Shown here piece by piece: positions 16,103 to 24,954 of a DNA stretch of 64,000 nt. Both the position numbers and the translations under genes were made by a program. The stretch is from positions 1 through 64,000 of the forward strand of contig NZ_LMDU01000018.1 in assembly GCF_001425165.1 (NCBI RefSeq). The letters run 5' to 3'. The notes beneath the pieces are model-generated. The model did not search any database. It had not been told where the DNA came from and was given only the letters and a program-made list of their open reading frames with translations. Source of the stretch: Pelomonas sp. Root405 (GTDB lineage Bacteria > Pseudomonadota > Gammaproteobacteria > Burkholderiales > Burkholderiaceae_C). Numbering within the stretch: position 1 is the first letter of the stretch; each line of letters starts with the position of its first letter.

Positions 16103-17581
16103 ATGAACCCGATCCAAAACTGCCCAACACCGCGCGTACTGGGCGTCTGTTTAGCCGCAACCCTGGCCTTGAGCGCCTGCGGCGGCGGTGGCAGCGACGC
16201 ACCTCCGCCACCGCCCCCCGCGCCAGCGCCCGCGCCGGTCCCCGAGGACACTCGCCCGCAGGACGCGCGCACCTTCACGCCGGTGATGGAGACTGGCTTC
16301 GCGGCGCTCGCGGGTGCCGCCGACACCGACCGCTGGGTCGGCGTTCTCAACGGCTCCGCCTACCGCATCGAGGTGCCCAAGACCGGCTGGAACGGGCAGC
16401 TCGTCATGTGGGCGCACGGCTATGCCGGCACTGGCGCCAACCTCACGGTGGGCAACCCCATCATGCGGCGCTACCTGCTCGCCAACGGCTACGCCTGGGC
16501 AGCGTCGAGCTATTCCAAGAACTACTACGACGTAAGGGCGGGCGTGGAGGACACCAACGCCCTGGCCAACAAATTCGTCGCCCTGGCGGCTGCCAATGGC
16601 CGCACACTGGCCGCGCCGAGCAAGATCTTCATCACCGGCGTCTCGATGGGCGGACACATCACGGCAGCGGCCATCGAGGCCGAGGCGCAGGCCAACGCGG
16701 TAAACAAGGTCAAGTACAACGGCGCAGTGCCAATGTGCGGCGTGGTGGGCGACAGCGAGCTGTTCAACTACTTCGCCGGCTACCAGCTGGCCGCGCAGCA
16801 GCTGGCAGGCCTGCCCATGAGCAGCTTTCCACAGGCCGACTTCTCGGCAATAGCGCCCGCGATCCAGGCCACGCTCTGGACGACGTTCCCGACCCAGACC
16901 AACGCCATCGGCGACAAGCTCAAGAACATCGTCGCCTACCTCAGCGGCGGGCCGCGCCCGTTCTATGCCGAAGGCTGGGCCAACGCCAGCAACCAGGGCA
17001 ACATCTGGGCGTCCATTGGCGGCGACGGCACGATCAACGGCATCCTGACCGCCAACGTGCTCGACACCACCGCACTGACCTACAAGGTCGATGCGTCCAG
17101 CGCCAGCACCACTGCGCTGGACACGGCCTTCAACAACAGCATCTACAAAATCAAGCCTGCGGCCGACGCCAACCGCCTGCGCCGCGACGGCCTGCGCTGG
17201 ATTCCGCAGGTGGCGGGCGACTTCAGCGTGCCGGTCGTGACCATCCATACGCTGGGCGACCTGTTCGTGCCGTTCAAGATGGAGCAGGTGTACGCAGCGC
17301 GCGCCAAGGCCAAGGGCAACGACAAATGGCTGGTGCAGCGCGCCATCCGTGATGTGGGTCACTGCGCCTTCACCGCGGCCGAGGCCGCCAAGGCCTTCGA
17401 CGACATGGCGAAGTGGGAGGCTGGCGGGCTTAAGCCGGCGGGTGACGACGTGAGCACGGCGGCGACCGTGGCCCAGCCCGGTTATGGCTGCACGCACACG
17501 ATCAATACACCGAGCGCAGAGGACTACACCGCCCCGGCAGCCCGTGCGGCGTTGCAGGCCAACTACCCGGCCTGCCCTTGA
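16103..17581 (+). CDS. Alpha/beta-hydrolase lipoprotein (putative esterase)
   Basis: A 492-residue protein with a lipoprotein signal: LALSAC ends at about residue 27, followed by GGGG and a Pro/Ala spacer. The hydrolase part shows VMWAHGYAGTG (oxyanion-side HG), the nucleophile elbow GVSMGGH near residue 190, a candidate acid in HTLGDLFVPF and the likely catalytic His in DVGHCAF near residue 420. Cysteines at the C-terminus may form disulfides in the periplasm. GGAGA precedes the ATG. It stands on the opposite strand between the TolC gene and the HlyD/ABC genes, so it splits the secretion cluster. Substrate is unknown; a polyester- or ester-hydrolysing role is a guess. Confidence 0.75.
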   Translation: MNPIQNCPTPRVLGVCLAATLALSACGGGGSDAPPPPPPAPAPAPVPEDTRPQDARTFTPVMETGFAALAGAADTDRWVGVLNGSAYRIEVPKTGWNGQLVMWAHGYAGTGANLTVGNPIMRRYLLANGYAWAASSYSKNYYDVRAGVEDTNALANKFVALAAANGRTLAAPSKIFITGVSMGGHITAAAIEAEAQANAVNKVKYNGAVPMCGVVGDSELFNYFAGYQLAAQQLAGLPMSSFPQADFSAIAPAIQATLWTTFPTQTNAIGDKLKNIVAYLSGGPRPFYAEGWANASNQGNIWASIGGDGTINGILTANVLDTTALTYKVDASSASTTALDTAFNNSIYKIKPAADANRLRRDGLRWIPQVAGDFSVPVVTIHTLGDLFVPFKMEQVYAARAKAKGNDKWLVQRAIRDVGHCAFTAAEAAKAFDDMAKWEAGGLKPAGDDVSTAATVAQPGYGCTHTINTPSAEDYTAPAARAALQANYPACP

Positions 17582-17605
17582 CGGCCCAACGCTGCGGGCC
17601 GGAAG

Positions 17606-18808
17606 TCACCGCTCCCGCAGCGCTTCCTGCGACTTCATCATCGGCCGCAGCAGGTAGCTCAGCACCGAGCGCTCGCCGGTCTTGATCTCGACCACCGAGG
17701 TCATGCCGGGGATCACGGGCAGGGTCTCGCCCTTGTACTTGAGGTTGTTGCGCTCGGCGGTGATGGTGACGCGGTAATGGCTGTCGCCCGCCTTGTCGCC
17801 CTCTGAGACGGCATCGGGGCTGATGTAGGTGACCTTGCCTTGCAGGCCGCCATAGGTGTTGAAGTCGTAGCCGGCCAGCTTGACCTCGGCTGTCTGGCCC
17901 AGGCGCACGAAGCCGATGTCGCGCGGCTTGATCTTGGCCTGCACCAGGACCTGCGGACCAATGGGCGAGATCTCGAGAATGGGCGCGCCGCTGGCGATGA
18001 CGCCACCGATGGTGCCCGCCTTGACCGTCTTGACGACGCCGTGCACGGGCGACTTCAGCACCGTGCGCGTCAGCGCGTCCTGCCGCACGACCATCTGCTC
18101 GTCCAGCTGGGCCAGCTCGTTCTGCACCCGCACCAGCTCCTGGCTGGCTTCCTGGCGGTAACGCGACAGGCGCTCGGTGCGCTGCTGCTGGATCTCGTTG
18201 ACCTGGCGGTTCAGGCGCATCACTTCCACGTCGCTCATCAGACCGCTCTTGGACATGTCCTGGGCGAGCTTGAGCTCCCGCGAGATCAGCCCCAGGCTGC
18301 GGTTGATGGCGCTGACCGCTTCGTCCAGCAGCCGCTTGCGGGCCTCGAAGGACTCGGCCTCGCCCTGGGCGTAGCGCGCGCGGGGGTCGACCTCGGCCGG
18401 CCATTGCACGCTGGCCCGGCCATTGGCCTCGGCGGTCAGCCGCGCGGCGGCGGCCATCAAGGCCAGCCGCTTGACCTGGCCTTCGGCCTGCTGGGCCTCG
18501 ACACGGGTCGGGTCGAGGGTGGCCAGCTCCTGGCCGACCGTCACTTCCTGGCCTTCGCGCACCTTCAGCTCGCGCAGGATGCCGGCGTCAAGGCTGGCAA
18601 TGACCTGCTCGCGGCCGTCGGGCACGATGCGGCCGTCGCTGCGCGTGATCTCGTCCACCTTGGCCAGGGCCGACCAGGTGATGGCCACCGTGATGACGGC
18701 GCACAGCAGGTACAGCGCCCAGGTGGCACGTGGGAGGGGTTCGTCGATCTGCGCGGCATGGATGGCGCTGACGAACACGCCCTCTTCCTTGGTCAACGCC
18801 GACGTCAT
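17606..18808 (-). CDS. HlyD-family type I secretion periplasmic adaptor
   Basis: A 400-residue membrane-fusion protein. One transmembrane helix lies at about residues 30-50 (ALYLLCAVITVAI), with a short cytoplasmic N-terminus. Next come a biotinyl-lipoyl-like half (SDGRIVPDGREQVI, VREGQEVTVGQ), a long coiled coil (about 105-265), the second lipoyl half (SPVHGVVKTVKAGT) and a C-terminal beta domain ending in TGERSVLSYLLRPM, a hallmark of HlyD/LapC adaptors. It overlaps the ABC exporter gene by four bases, so both are co-translated. Its job is to bridge the exporter and the outer-membrane TolC-like channel. Confidence 0.93.
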   Translation of the reverse strand: MTSALTKEEGVFVSAIHAAQIDEPLPRATWALYLLCAVITVAITWSALAKVDEITRSDGRIVPDGREQVIASLDAGILRELKVREGQEVTVGQELATLDPTRVEAQQAEGQVKRLALMAAAARLTAEANGRASVQWPAEVDPRARYAQGEAESFEARKRLLDEAVSAINRSLGLISRELKLAQDMSKSGLMSDVEVMRLNRQVNEIQQQRTERLSRYRQEASQELVRVQNELAQLDEQMVVRQDALTRTVLKSPVHGVVKTVKAGTIGGVIASGAPILEISPIGPQVLVQAKIKPRDIGFVRLGQTAEVKLAGYDFNTYGGLQGKVTYISPDAVSEGDKAGDSHYRVTITAERNNLKYKGETLPVIPGMTSVVEIKTGERSVLSYLLRPMMKSQEALRER

Positions 18809-21177
18809 ACGGAAGCGCTGCGCTGCACGGGCTGGGCGGATGGATGGAGGTGAACGCCTTCGGCAGTGCCGCCGCCGGGCGCGGCTGGGCGCACGCCGGA
18901 CAGGGCCGCCAGCACCTGGTCGCGCGGGCCGTCCATGACGATGCGGCCGCCGTCGACGACGGCGATGCGCTGCACCAGCTCCAGCACGGCCGGGCGGTGG
19001 GTCACGACGACAAGGGTGGCCGTGCCGGCCGCGTCACGCAGCTGGCGCAGGAAGGCCATTTCGCTCTGCGCGTCCATCGAGCTGGTCGGCTCGTCCATCA
19101 GCAGCACCTGCGGCTTGGTGACGAGGGCGCGGGCCAGGGCGACGAGCTGGCGCTGGCCGCCGGACAGCAGCTGGCCCATCTCGCCCACCGGCAGGTCCCA
19201 GCCCATCGGGTGGCCGGCGACGACACGGTCCAGGCCGGTCAGCTTGGCCACCTCGACGAGGCGGCCGGCATCCAGGTGGGCACGGCCCATCAGCACGTTG
19301 TCGCGCAGCGTGCCGACGAACAGGCGCGGCTCCTGGCTGACGAAGCCGACCCGGGCGCGGTACTCGGCCGGGTCGATCTGCCGCAGGTCGATGCCGTCGA
19401 CCTCGACCATGCCCTCGGTGGGCTGGTACAGGCCGCCGAGCAGGCGCAGGATGGTGGACTTGCCGCTGCCGATGCGGCCGAGGATGGCCACGCGCTCGCC
19501 GGCCTCCAGGCGCATCGTGACATTGCGCAGCACCTTGGGCGCGGCCGACTCCGCCGCCGGCTGGGCGCCCAGCGTCGGCTGCGCGGGGTAGGCAAAGCCG
19601 ACGTCGTGCAGGCCGACCTTGCCACTGACCTGGGACAGCGGCACGTAGTTGCGGCTGCTGTCGCGCTCCACCGGCGCGTTCATCATCTGGTTGAGCGACA
19701 GCATCGCGGCGCGCGCGCCCTGGTAGCGCGTTGCCAGGCTGACGAGACTGCCCAGCGGCGCGATGGCGCGGCTGGCGAACATGACCGAGCCGATCAGCGC
19801 GCCCGACGAGATCTGGCCGTCACGGATCAGGTAGACGCCCCAGACCAGCAGGATCAGGTTGACCGACTGCTGCAGCGTGCTGGACAGGTTCATGCTCCAG
19901 CTCGACAGCGTCCGCGCGGTCATCGCCGAGTCCGCCACGATGGCCGTCGTGCGCTCATAGCGGCGCAGGAAGCGACCTTCGGCGCCCGAGGTCTTCAAGT
20001 CTTCCAGCCCTTCGAGGGACTCGACCAGCGTGCCGTGCAGGTCGGCCGTCTCCTGCATGTTGGTGCGCATCGCACGGCGCAGCGAACTCTGGATCGCCCA
20101 GCTCAGGCCCATGATGACCGGCACCGCCAGCACCAGCACCCAGCCCAGCGGCCCGCCGATGACGAAGGTCATCGCGATGAAGATGAACAGGAAAGGCAGG
20201 TCCGACAGCGCCGACAGCGTGGCCGACGCGAAGAACTCGCGCACCATCTCGACCTGCGCCAGGTAGTGCGCATAGGAGCCGGCCGACGCGGGCTTGTGCT
20301 CCATGCGCACGCCCAGCGTCTGGCGATAGAGCTTGGCGCCGATGACGAGGTCGGCCTTGCGGCCGGCCAGGTCGATGAGGTGGGCGCGCAGCTGCCGGGC
20401 GAACAGGTCGAACAGCAGCGCCACGCCGGCGCCGATGGCCAGTGTCCACAGCGTGACCATGGCCTGGTGCGGGATGACCTTGTCGTAGATGACCGCCGTG
20501 ACCAGGCCGGACACCAGCATCAGCACGTTGGACAACAGCGCCGCGATCATGGACGCGCGGTAGTAGGGCGTGAAGCGCTTGAGCGTGCCCCACAACCAGT
20601 GCGCCTCCAGGCCCTTGTCGCCCATCTTGAGCAGCGGCGCCTCGGCGCGCGCGCCCTGCGCGGTCTCCAGCGGCGACACGGCCAGCATGAAGCCGCTGTA
20701 CTCGGGCTCCAGCTCGGCCGTCGTGGCCGGCACGGCCGCGGCCTCGGGGCCGGGGAAGACCACCTCGTAACGGCAGGCACCGGCGCCGACCGCGGCCGGG
20801 TCGTCCAGGCGCTTGACCAGCACACAGGCGTCGCCACCGTTGAGCAGCAGCACGGCCGGCAGCAGCAGGCCGTGGATGTCGTCGATGGTCTTGCGCAGCA
20901 GGCCGGCGTTGTAGCCCGCCTCACGCATGACGCGGATGGCGCCGTCAGGGGTGAGTGCGCCCTCGACCGGCGCGCCGGCGCGCAGCGACTCGGCCGAGCG
21001 CGGCTTGCCGTGGTGGCGGGTCAGCCAGGCCAGCGCCTGCAGCAGCGGGTCGCCGGCTGGCTGGCTGGCCAGGTCGGCCAACGGGTCAGCAGGCGCCGGC
21101 GGCTCGCCATTGGCGGCCAGGCGCAGGCCCGGCGCCTGGGGCTGGCCGTCAAAGAAGGGGTCGTGGGGGCGTGGCAT
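18805..21177 (-). CDS. LapB-like type I secretion ABC transporter (permease/ATPase with C39-like domain)
   Basis: A 790-residue half-transporter. Residues 40-150 form a C39-like domain that lacks the catalytic Cys context of true C39 peptidases; such domains bind the substrate without cutting it. Transmembrane helices occupy about 215-480. The ATPase has Walker A GRIGSGKST, signature LSGGQRQ, Walker B LLMDEPTSSMD and switch His in VVTHRP. This layout matches exporters of large repeat adhesins (LapB/LssB type). It overlaps the HlyD gene. I infer that it exports a large calcium-binding protein, with the octad-repeat protein at 1-4942 the obvious candidate. Other cargo outside the window is possible. 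Confidence 0.92.
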   Translation of the reverse strand: MPRPHDPFFDGQPQAPGLRLAANGEPPAPADPLADLASQPAGDPLLQALAWLTRHHGKPRSAESLRAGAPVEGALTPDGAIRVMREAGYNAGLLRKTIDDIHGLLLPAVLLLNGGDACVLVKRLDDPAAVGAGACRYEVVFPGPEAAAVPATTAELEPEYSGFMLAVSPLETAQGARAEAPLLKMGDKGLEAHWLWGTLKRFTPYYRASMIAALLSNVLMLVSGLVTAVIYDKVIPHQAMVTLWTLAIGAGVALLFDLFARQLRAHLIDLAGRKADLVIGAKLYRQTLGVRMEHKPASAGSYAHYLAQVEMVREFFASATLSALSDLPFLFIFIAMTFVIGGPLGWVLVLAVPVIMGLSWAIQSSLRRAMRTNMQETADLHGTLVESLEGLEDLKTSGAEGRFLRRYERTTAIVADSAMTARTLSSWSMNLSSTLQQSVNLILLVWGVYLIRDGQISSGALIGSVMFASRAIAPLGSLVSLATRYQGARAAMLSLNQMMNAPVERDSSRNYVPLSQVSGKVGLHDVGFAYPAQPTLGAQPAAESAAPKVLRNVTMRLEAGERVAILGRIGSGKSTILRLLGGLYQPTEGMVEVDGIDLRQIDPAEYRARVGFVSQEPRLFVGTLRDNVLMGRAHLDAGRLVEVAKLTGLDRVVAGHPMGWDLPVGEMGQLLSGGQRQLVALARALVTKPQVLLMDEPTSSMDAQSEMAFLRQLRDAAGTATLVVVTHRPAVLELVQRIAVVDGGRIVMDGPRDQVLAALSGVRPAAPGGGTAEGVHLHPSAQPVQRSASV

Positions 21178-21200
21178 TGGTCAGCACCCCGCCCATGCAA

Positions 21201-21270
21201 ATGCAACCACAGAGGCACTGAGGCACAGAGAACGCATTGCCTCTGTGGCTCCGTGCCTCTGTGGTTGCAT
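21201..21270. repeat. CACAGAGG-type dispersed hairpin repeat
   Basis: ATGCAACCACAGAGGCAC begins a 30-base arm (21201-21230) that pairs with 21241-21270 at 28 of 30 positions around a ten-base loop. Within each arm the CACAGAGG-like unit is itself partly repeated. I recognise this ACCACAGAGGCAC theme as a short intergenic repeat seen in many unrelated bacteria, where it is often mistranslated as HRGTEAQR-like peptides. It lies between the GT41 gene and the ABC exporter gene, both on the minus strand, and could attenuate transcription between them. Confidence 0.75.
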
Positions 21271-21287
21271 CTCCGTCAACCTGCGCA

Positions 21288-23156
21288 TCACGCCTCCCTC
21301 GTCCGGGCCTGAAGAGCCAGGCGCTCGAACTCGCGCTCTATATCGCGCACGATGGCCGGTATGTCAAACAGCGGCGAGCCGCGGCCGTGTTCGGCGAGGT
21401 AGCGCTTGTAGGACGCCGCGCGTGCCGGCTGGCGGCCGATCTGCACGGCGCGCTGCTCGTACTCATCCAGCGTCGTCGTGATCAGGTCGGGCAGGCCCAC
21501 GGCGGTCAGCAGGCTGCCGGCCATGCGCGAGATATAGGTCTTGCCCGATCGCGTCAGGATGGGCGTGCCCATCCACAGGCAGTCGCTGGCCGTCGTGCCG
21601 GCGTTGTAGGGGAAGGTGTCCAGGAACAGGTCGGCCAGCGTGAAGCGGGCCAGGTAGTCGGCCGGCTGGGCTCGGCCAGCGAAGACGAGGCGCTCGGGGG
21701 CGATGCCCTCCTCCACGGCGACGCGGGTCAGGTTGGCCTGCGCGAACGGGTTGTCCGCCAGCAGCCACAGCACGCTGCCCGGCACCTGGCGCAGCACCCG
21801 CATCCAGCAGCGCCAGACCTGCTCGCTCATCTTGTGGTTGTTGTTGAAGGCGCAGAAGACGAAGCCGTCCTCCGGCAGCCCGGCCTGCGTGCGCGTCGGC
21901 GGCGTGTTGGCCACGCGCTTGCGGTCGCTGACCTGGTAGCTGTTGGGCAGGTAGATGGGCTTCTCGGTGTGATACGGCAGCGATTCCGGCGGCATCACGA
22001 AGCGGTCGGCCAGGATCCAGTCCACGCCCGGCAGGGCCGACGTGGCCGGCAGGCCCAGATAGCTGACCTGGATGGGCGCACCGCGGTGGGCCAGGATGCC
22101 AGGCCGCGCGCCGCTGGTCAGGCCTTGCAGGTCGACGAGCACATCAATGCCGGCTTCGGCGATCAGCTCGGCAGCGCGGCGGTCAGGCACGCCGTGCAGC
22201 GGCGTGTAGCTGTCCATCGCCCCCTTGATGCGCGCGCGCAGCGGCGTGCCGTCTTCACGGCTCCAGCTGAAGGCGTGGACCTCGAACTTGCTCTTGTCGT
22301 GGAGCTCGTAAAGCTCGGCCGTCAGCAGACCGACGGCATGCATGTGCAAGTCGCCGGACAGGTAGGCGATCTTGATCTTGCCCTCGCGCTGGCGGCCCTT
22401 GTGCAGCGGCGCGGCGCTGACCTTGGCGACCTTCTCGTGCACGAAGCGCTGCGCCGTCAGCAACTGCAACGCCGGGTCGTCGCTTTCGTCGAGCATGCCG
22501 AGCAGCGAGGTGCTCATCAGCAAGTGGTTGTGCGTGACCTCGCCGACGGTCTGGTAGACCGGCCAGGCGCATTGCTTCTGGCGGATGTGCACGTAGTGCT
22601 GGGCGACATCGCTCTGGTGCGGGTCCAGCATCAGCGAGCGGCGCATCAGCGCCTCGGACTCGTCGTAGCGCTTCTGCTGCTCCAGCAGGCGCGCGGCGTT
22701 GTTGAAGGCGTGCAGGCGCAGGCTCAGCGGGTCGGTGCCCAGGCCCTCGGGATTGTCTTGCTCGTAGACGGCGCGCCACTCGGCCAGCGCCTCGTCCTCA
22801 CGGCCCTGGTGCTCCAACTGGTGGCCCAGGTTCAGGCGTGCTTGCGCGAAGGTGGGCGCCTGGCTCAGCGCCATGCGGTAGACGGCCTCGGCCTCGGCGT
22901 GGCGGCGCTGCTCGCCCAGGATGGCACCCCAGTTGAAGCAGGCCACGTGGCGCAACGGCGAGGCCGTGGCGTCAACCCAGTTCTGGTAGAGCAGCACAGC
23001 GGCGTCGGCGGCGCCGGCGGCCTGCAGCCGCGAGGCCGCGTCCATCACCTGCGGCAGCGGCCATTGGCCGCTGCGGGCCAGCCCGAGCCATTGCTCCACG
23101 AGAGCAATACCCTGGTGGCCTTCAGGCTGGGCGGCAGTTGGCGTCGACATGTCCAT
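21288..23156 (-). CDS. TPR-containing O-GlcNAc-transferase-like glycosyltransferase (GT41/SPINDLY type)
   Basis: About 622 residues. The N-terminal 230 residues are TPR-like helix pairs (for example the ARLNLGHQLEHQGREDEAL block). The rest is a GT41 catalytic region: KIKIAYLSGDLHMHAVG, VDLQGLTSGARPGI, QVSYLGLPATSA, FNNNHKMSEQVWRCW and FLDTFPYNAGTTASD, the last being the UDP-binding signature of OGT-like enzymes. Two in-frame ATGs (23156 and 23150) lie close together; an AGGAGA sits about 20 bases upstream, and a longer start is possible. Such enzymes O-glycosylate Ser/Thr of proteins. Its position upstream of the exporter genes suggests it modifies exported protein before secretion (inference). 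Confidence 0.85.
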   Translation of the reverse strand: MDMSTPTAAQPEGHQGIALVEQWLGLARSGQWPLPQVMDAASRLQAAGAADAAVLLYQNWVDATASPLRHVACFNWGAILGEQRRHAEAEAVYRMALSQAPTFAQARLNLGHQLEHQGREDEALAEWRAVYEQDNPEGLGTDPLSLRLHAFNNAARLLEQQKRYDESEALMRRSLMLDPHQSDVAQHYVHIRQKQCAWPVYQTVGEVTHNHLLMSTSLLGMLDESDDPALQLLTAQRFVHEKVAKVSAAPLHKGRQREGKIKIAYLSGDLHMHAVGLLTAELYELHDKSKFEVHAFSWSREDGTPLRARIKGAMDSYTPLHGVPDRRAAELIAEAGIDVLVDLQGLTSGARPGILAHRGAPIQVSYLGLPATSALPGVDWILADRFVMPPESLPYHTEKPIYLPNSYQVSDRKRVANTPPTRTQAGLPEDGFVFCAFNNNHKMSEQVWRCWMRVLRQVPGSVLWLLADNPFAQANLTRVAVEEGIAPERLVFAGRAQPADYLARFTLADLFLDTFPYNAGTTASDCLWMGTPILTRSGKTYISRMAGSLLTAVGLPDLITTTLDEYEQRAVQIGRQPARAASYKRYLAEHGRGSPLFDIPAIVRDIEREFERLALQARTREA

Positions 23157-23280
23157 GCGGGGCGGGCGGCTTGAGCGGATGTTCTCCTGATTCTCAAGCC
23201 GCAGCACCCCGGCGGGAGCGGGGATAAGGCTGCGGATTGCGCAGCATTTCCCGGCTGGCGCGCCTCAAACTGGGGGGCGG

Positions 23281-23790
23281 TCAGCCTCCAAGGTAGTCCA
23301 GCTTGCCCAGCGGCACGCCGGCTTGGCGCAACAGGGCGTAAGTTGTCGTGGCATGGAAATAGAAGTTGGGCAGCGCGAAATGACGCAAATAGGTGCTGCC
23401 GTCGAACTTGAACGGATCGCCGCTGCGGCGCGGGATGCTGACCTCGCGGCCCTCGCTGCCCTCGAAGGCCTCGGCCGGTACCGACAGCACGAAGTCGCGC
23501 GTCTTCTTGATGCGCTCGGCCAGTTCGTCCAGCGTCGCCTCGTTGTCCTCGTAGGCCGGAATCTCCTGGCCGGCCAGCCTGGCGACGCAGCCCTTGGCAG
23601 CGTCGCTGGCGATCTGGATCTGCCGCGGCAAGGGCAGCATGTCGGGCGCCAGGCGCAGCGTCAAATACACGTCGGTCGAGAACTTCTTGGCCTCGGCGTG
23701 GGCCTTGGCAGCCTCCAGCCAGTTGAGCATGTTGCCCAACATCTTGGCAAAGGCAGGGGCGCTGGCGGCGTGCATGGAAATCGGGGTCAT
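23281..23790 (-). CDS. DUF1993 family protein
   Basis: A 169-residue soluble protein with an N-terminal MHAASAPAFAKMLGNMLNWL helix and the LRLAPDMLPLPRQIQIASD block diagnostic of DUF1993, a DinB-like four-helix-bundle family of unknown role. The C-terminus has the FALPNFYFHATTTYALLRQ segment, with a conserved His likely to sit in the bundle core. It stands alone between the GT41 gene and a divergent dehydrogenase gene. No function can be assigned beyond the fold. Confidence 0.85.
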   Translation of the reverse strand: MTPISMHAASAPAFAKMLGNMLNWLEAAKAHAEAKKFSTDVYLTLRLAPDMLPLPRQIQIASDAAKGCVARLAGQEIPAYEDNEATLDELAERIKKTRDFVLSVPAEAFEGSEGREVSIPRRSGDPFKFDGSTYLRHFALPNFYFHATTTYALLRQAGVPLGKLDYLGG

Positions 23791-23939
23791 CGGGTGGTCT
23801 CCATTGAGGGAAACCGATGGTAGCCAGCAGGCCGATGGCCTGCATCGCCCCGGGGCACAATGCCCCGCAACTTGAAGCCCAATCCCCGCGCCCCGCGCCG
23901 TTCGCTGCCCCAGCCCGCCAGGCCGCGCGTGCCCCGCCC

Positions 23940-24947
23940 ATGAACGTCATCATCCTCGACGACTACCAAGACGCCGTGCGCAAGCTGCGCTGCGCGGCCA
24001 AGCTGGAGCCGCTGAACGCCAAGGTGTTCACCAACACGGTCAAGGGCATCGGCCAGCTGTCGGTGCGGCTGCGCGATGCCGAGGTGCTGGTGCTGATCCG
24101 CGAGCGCACCGCCTTCCCGCGCCAGCTGCTCGAAAAACTCCCCAAGCTCAAGCTGATTGCCCAGACCGGCCGCATCGGCAGCCACATCGACGTGGACGCC
24201 TGCACGCGGCTGGGCATCGCCGTGGCCGAGGGCGTGGGCAGCCCGGTCGCACCGGCCGAGTTGACCTGGGCGCTGATCATGGCGTCGATGCGTCGGCTGC
24301 CTCAGTACATCGGCAACCTCAAGCACGGCGCCTGGCAGCAGGCCGGGCTGAAGGCGGCCTCCATGCCGGCCAACTTCGGTGTCGGCATGGTCTTGCGCGG
24401 GAAGACGCTGGGCATCTGGGGCTACGGCAAGATCGGCCAGCTCGTGGCCGGCTACGGCCGCGCCTTCGGCATGACGGTCATCGTCTGGGGCAGCGAGGCC
24501 TCGCGCCTGAAAGCTGAAGCCGACGGCTACCAGTCGGCCGCCAGCCGCCAGGCCTTCTTCGCGGAGGCCGACGTGCTGTCCGTGCACCTGCGCCTGTGCG
24601 ACGCCACGCGCGCCATCGTCACAGCCGAGGACCTGGCGCAGATGAAGCCGACGGCCTTGTTCGTGAACACCTCGCGTGCCGAGCTGGTGGTCGAAAGCGC
24701 GCTGGTGTCGGCCCTGAACCGCGGCCGCCCGGGCATGGCCGCCATCGACGTGTTCGAGAGCGAGCCCATCCTGCAGGGCCACCCGCTGCTGCGGCTGGAG
24801 AACGCGGTCTGCACGCCGCACATCGGCTATGTCGAGCAGGACAGCTACGAGATCTACTTCGACGCCGCCTTCGACAACGTGCTGAACTTCATCAATGCCC
24901 AGCCGACGAACATCGTCAACCCCGAAGCGCTGAAGGTTCATCGCTGA
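23940..24947 (+). CDS. D-2-hydroxyacid dehydrogenase family protein
   Basis: A 335-residue NAD(P)-dependent oxidoreductase. The ATG at 23940 begins MNVIILDDYQDAV; longer in-frame starts lack support. IAQTGRIGSHIDVDAC marks the substrate domain, GIWGYGKIGQ (G-x-G-x-x-G) the Rossmann nucleotide site near residues 157-166, NTSRAELV the catalytic Arg, FESEP the Glu and TPHIGY the catalytic His. All catalytic residues are present, so it should be active. Substrate is unclear: phosphoglycerate, hydroxypyruvate and other 2-hydroxyacids are candidates. Just seven bases separate it from a chromate-transporter gene, so they may share a transcript without sharing a pathway. Confidence 0.9.
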   Translation: MNVIILDDYQDAVRKLRCAAKLEPLNAKVFTNTVKGIGQLSVRLRDAEVLVLIRERTAFPRQLLEKLPKLKLIAQTGRIGSHIDVDACTRLGIAVAEGVGSPVAPAELTWALIMASMRRLPQYIGNLKHGAWQQAGLKAASMPANFGVGMVLRGKTLGIWGYGKIGQLVAGYGRAFGMTVIVWGSEASRLKAEADGYQSAASRQAFFAEADVLSVHLRLCDATRAIVTAEDLAQMKPTALFVNTSRAELVVESALVSALNRGRPGMAAIDVFESEPILQGHPLLRLENAVCTPHIGYVEQDSYEIYFDAAFDNVLNFINAQPTNIVNPEALKVHR

Positions 24948-24954
24948 AGCCATC

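Noticed and set aside
20927..21481. Open frame spanning the CACAGAGG hairpin
   Set aside because: It runs antisense to the exporter and GT41 genes and contains the HRE/RHRE-type peptide typical of mistranslated repeat DNA.
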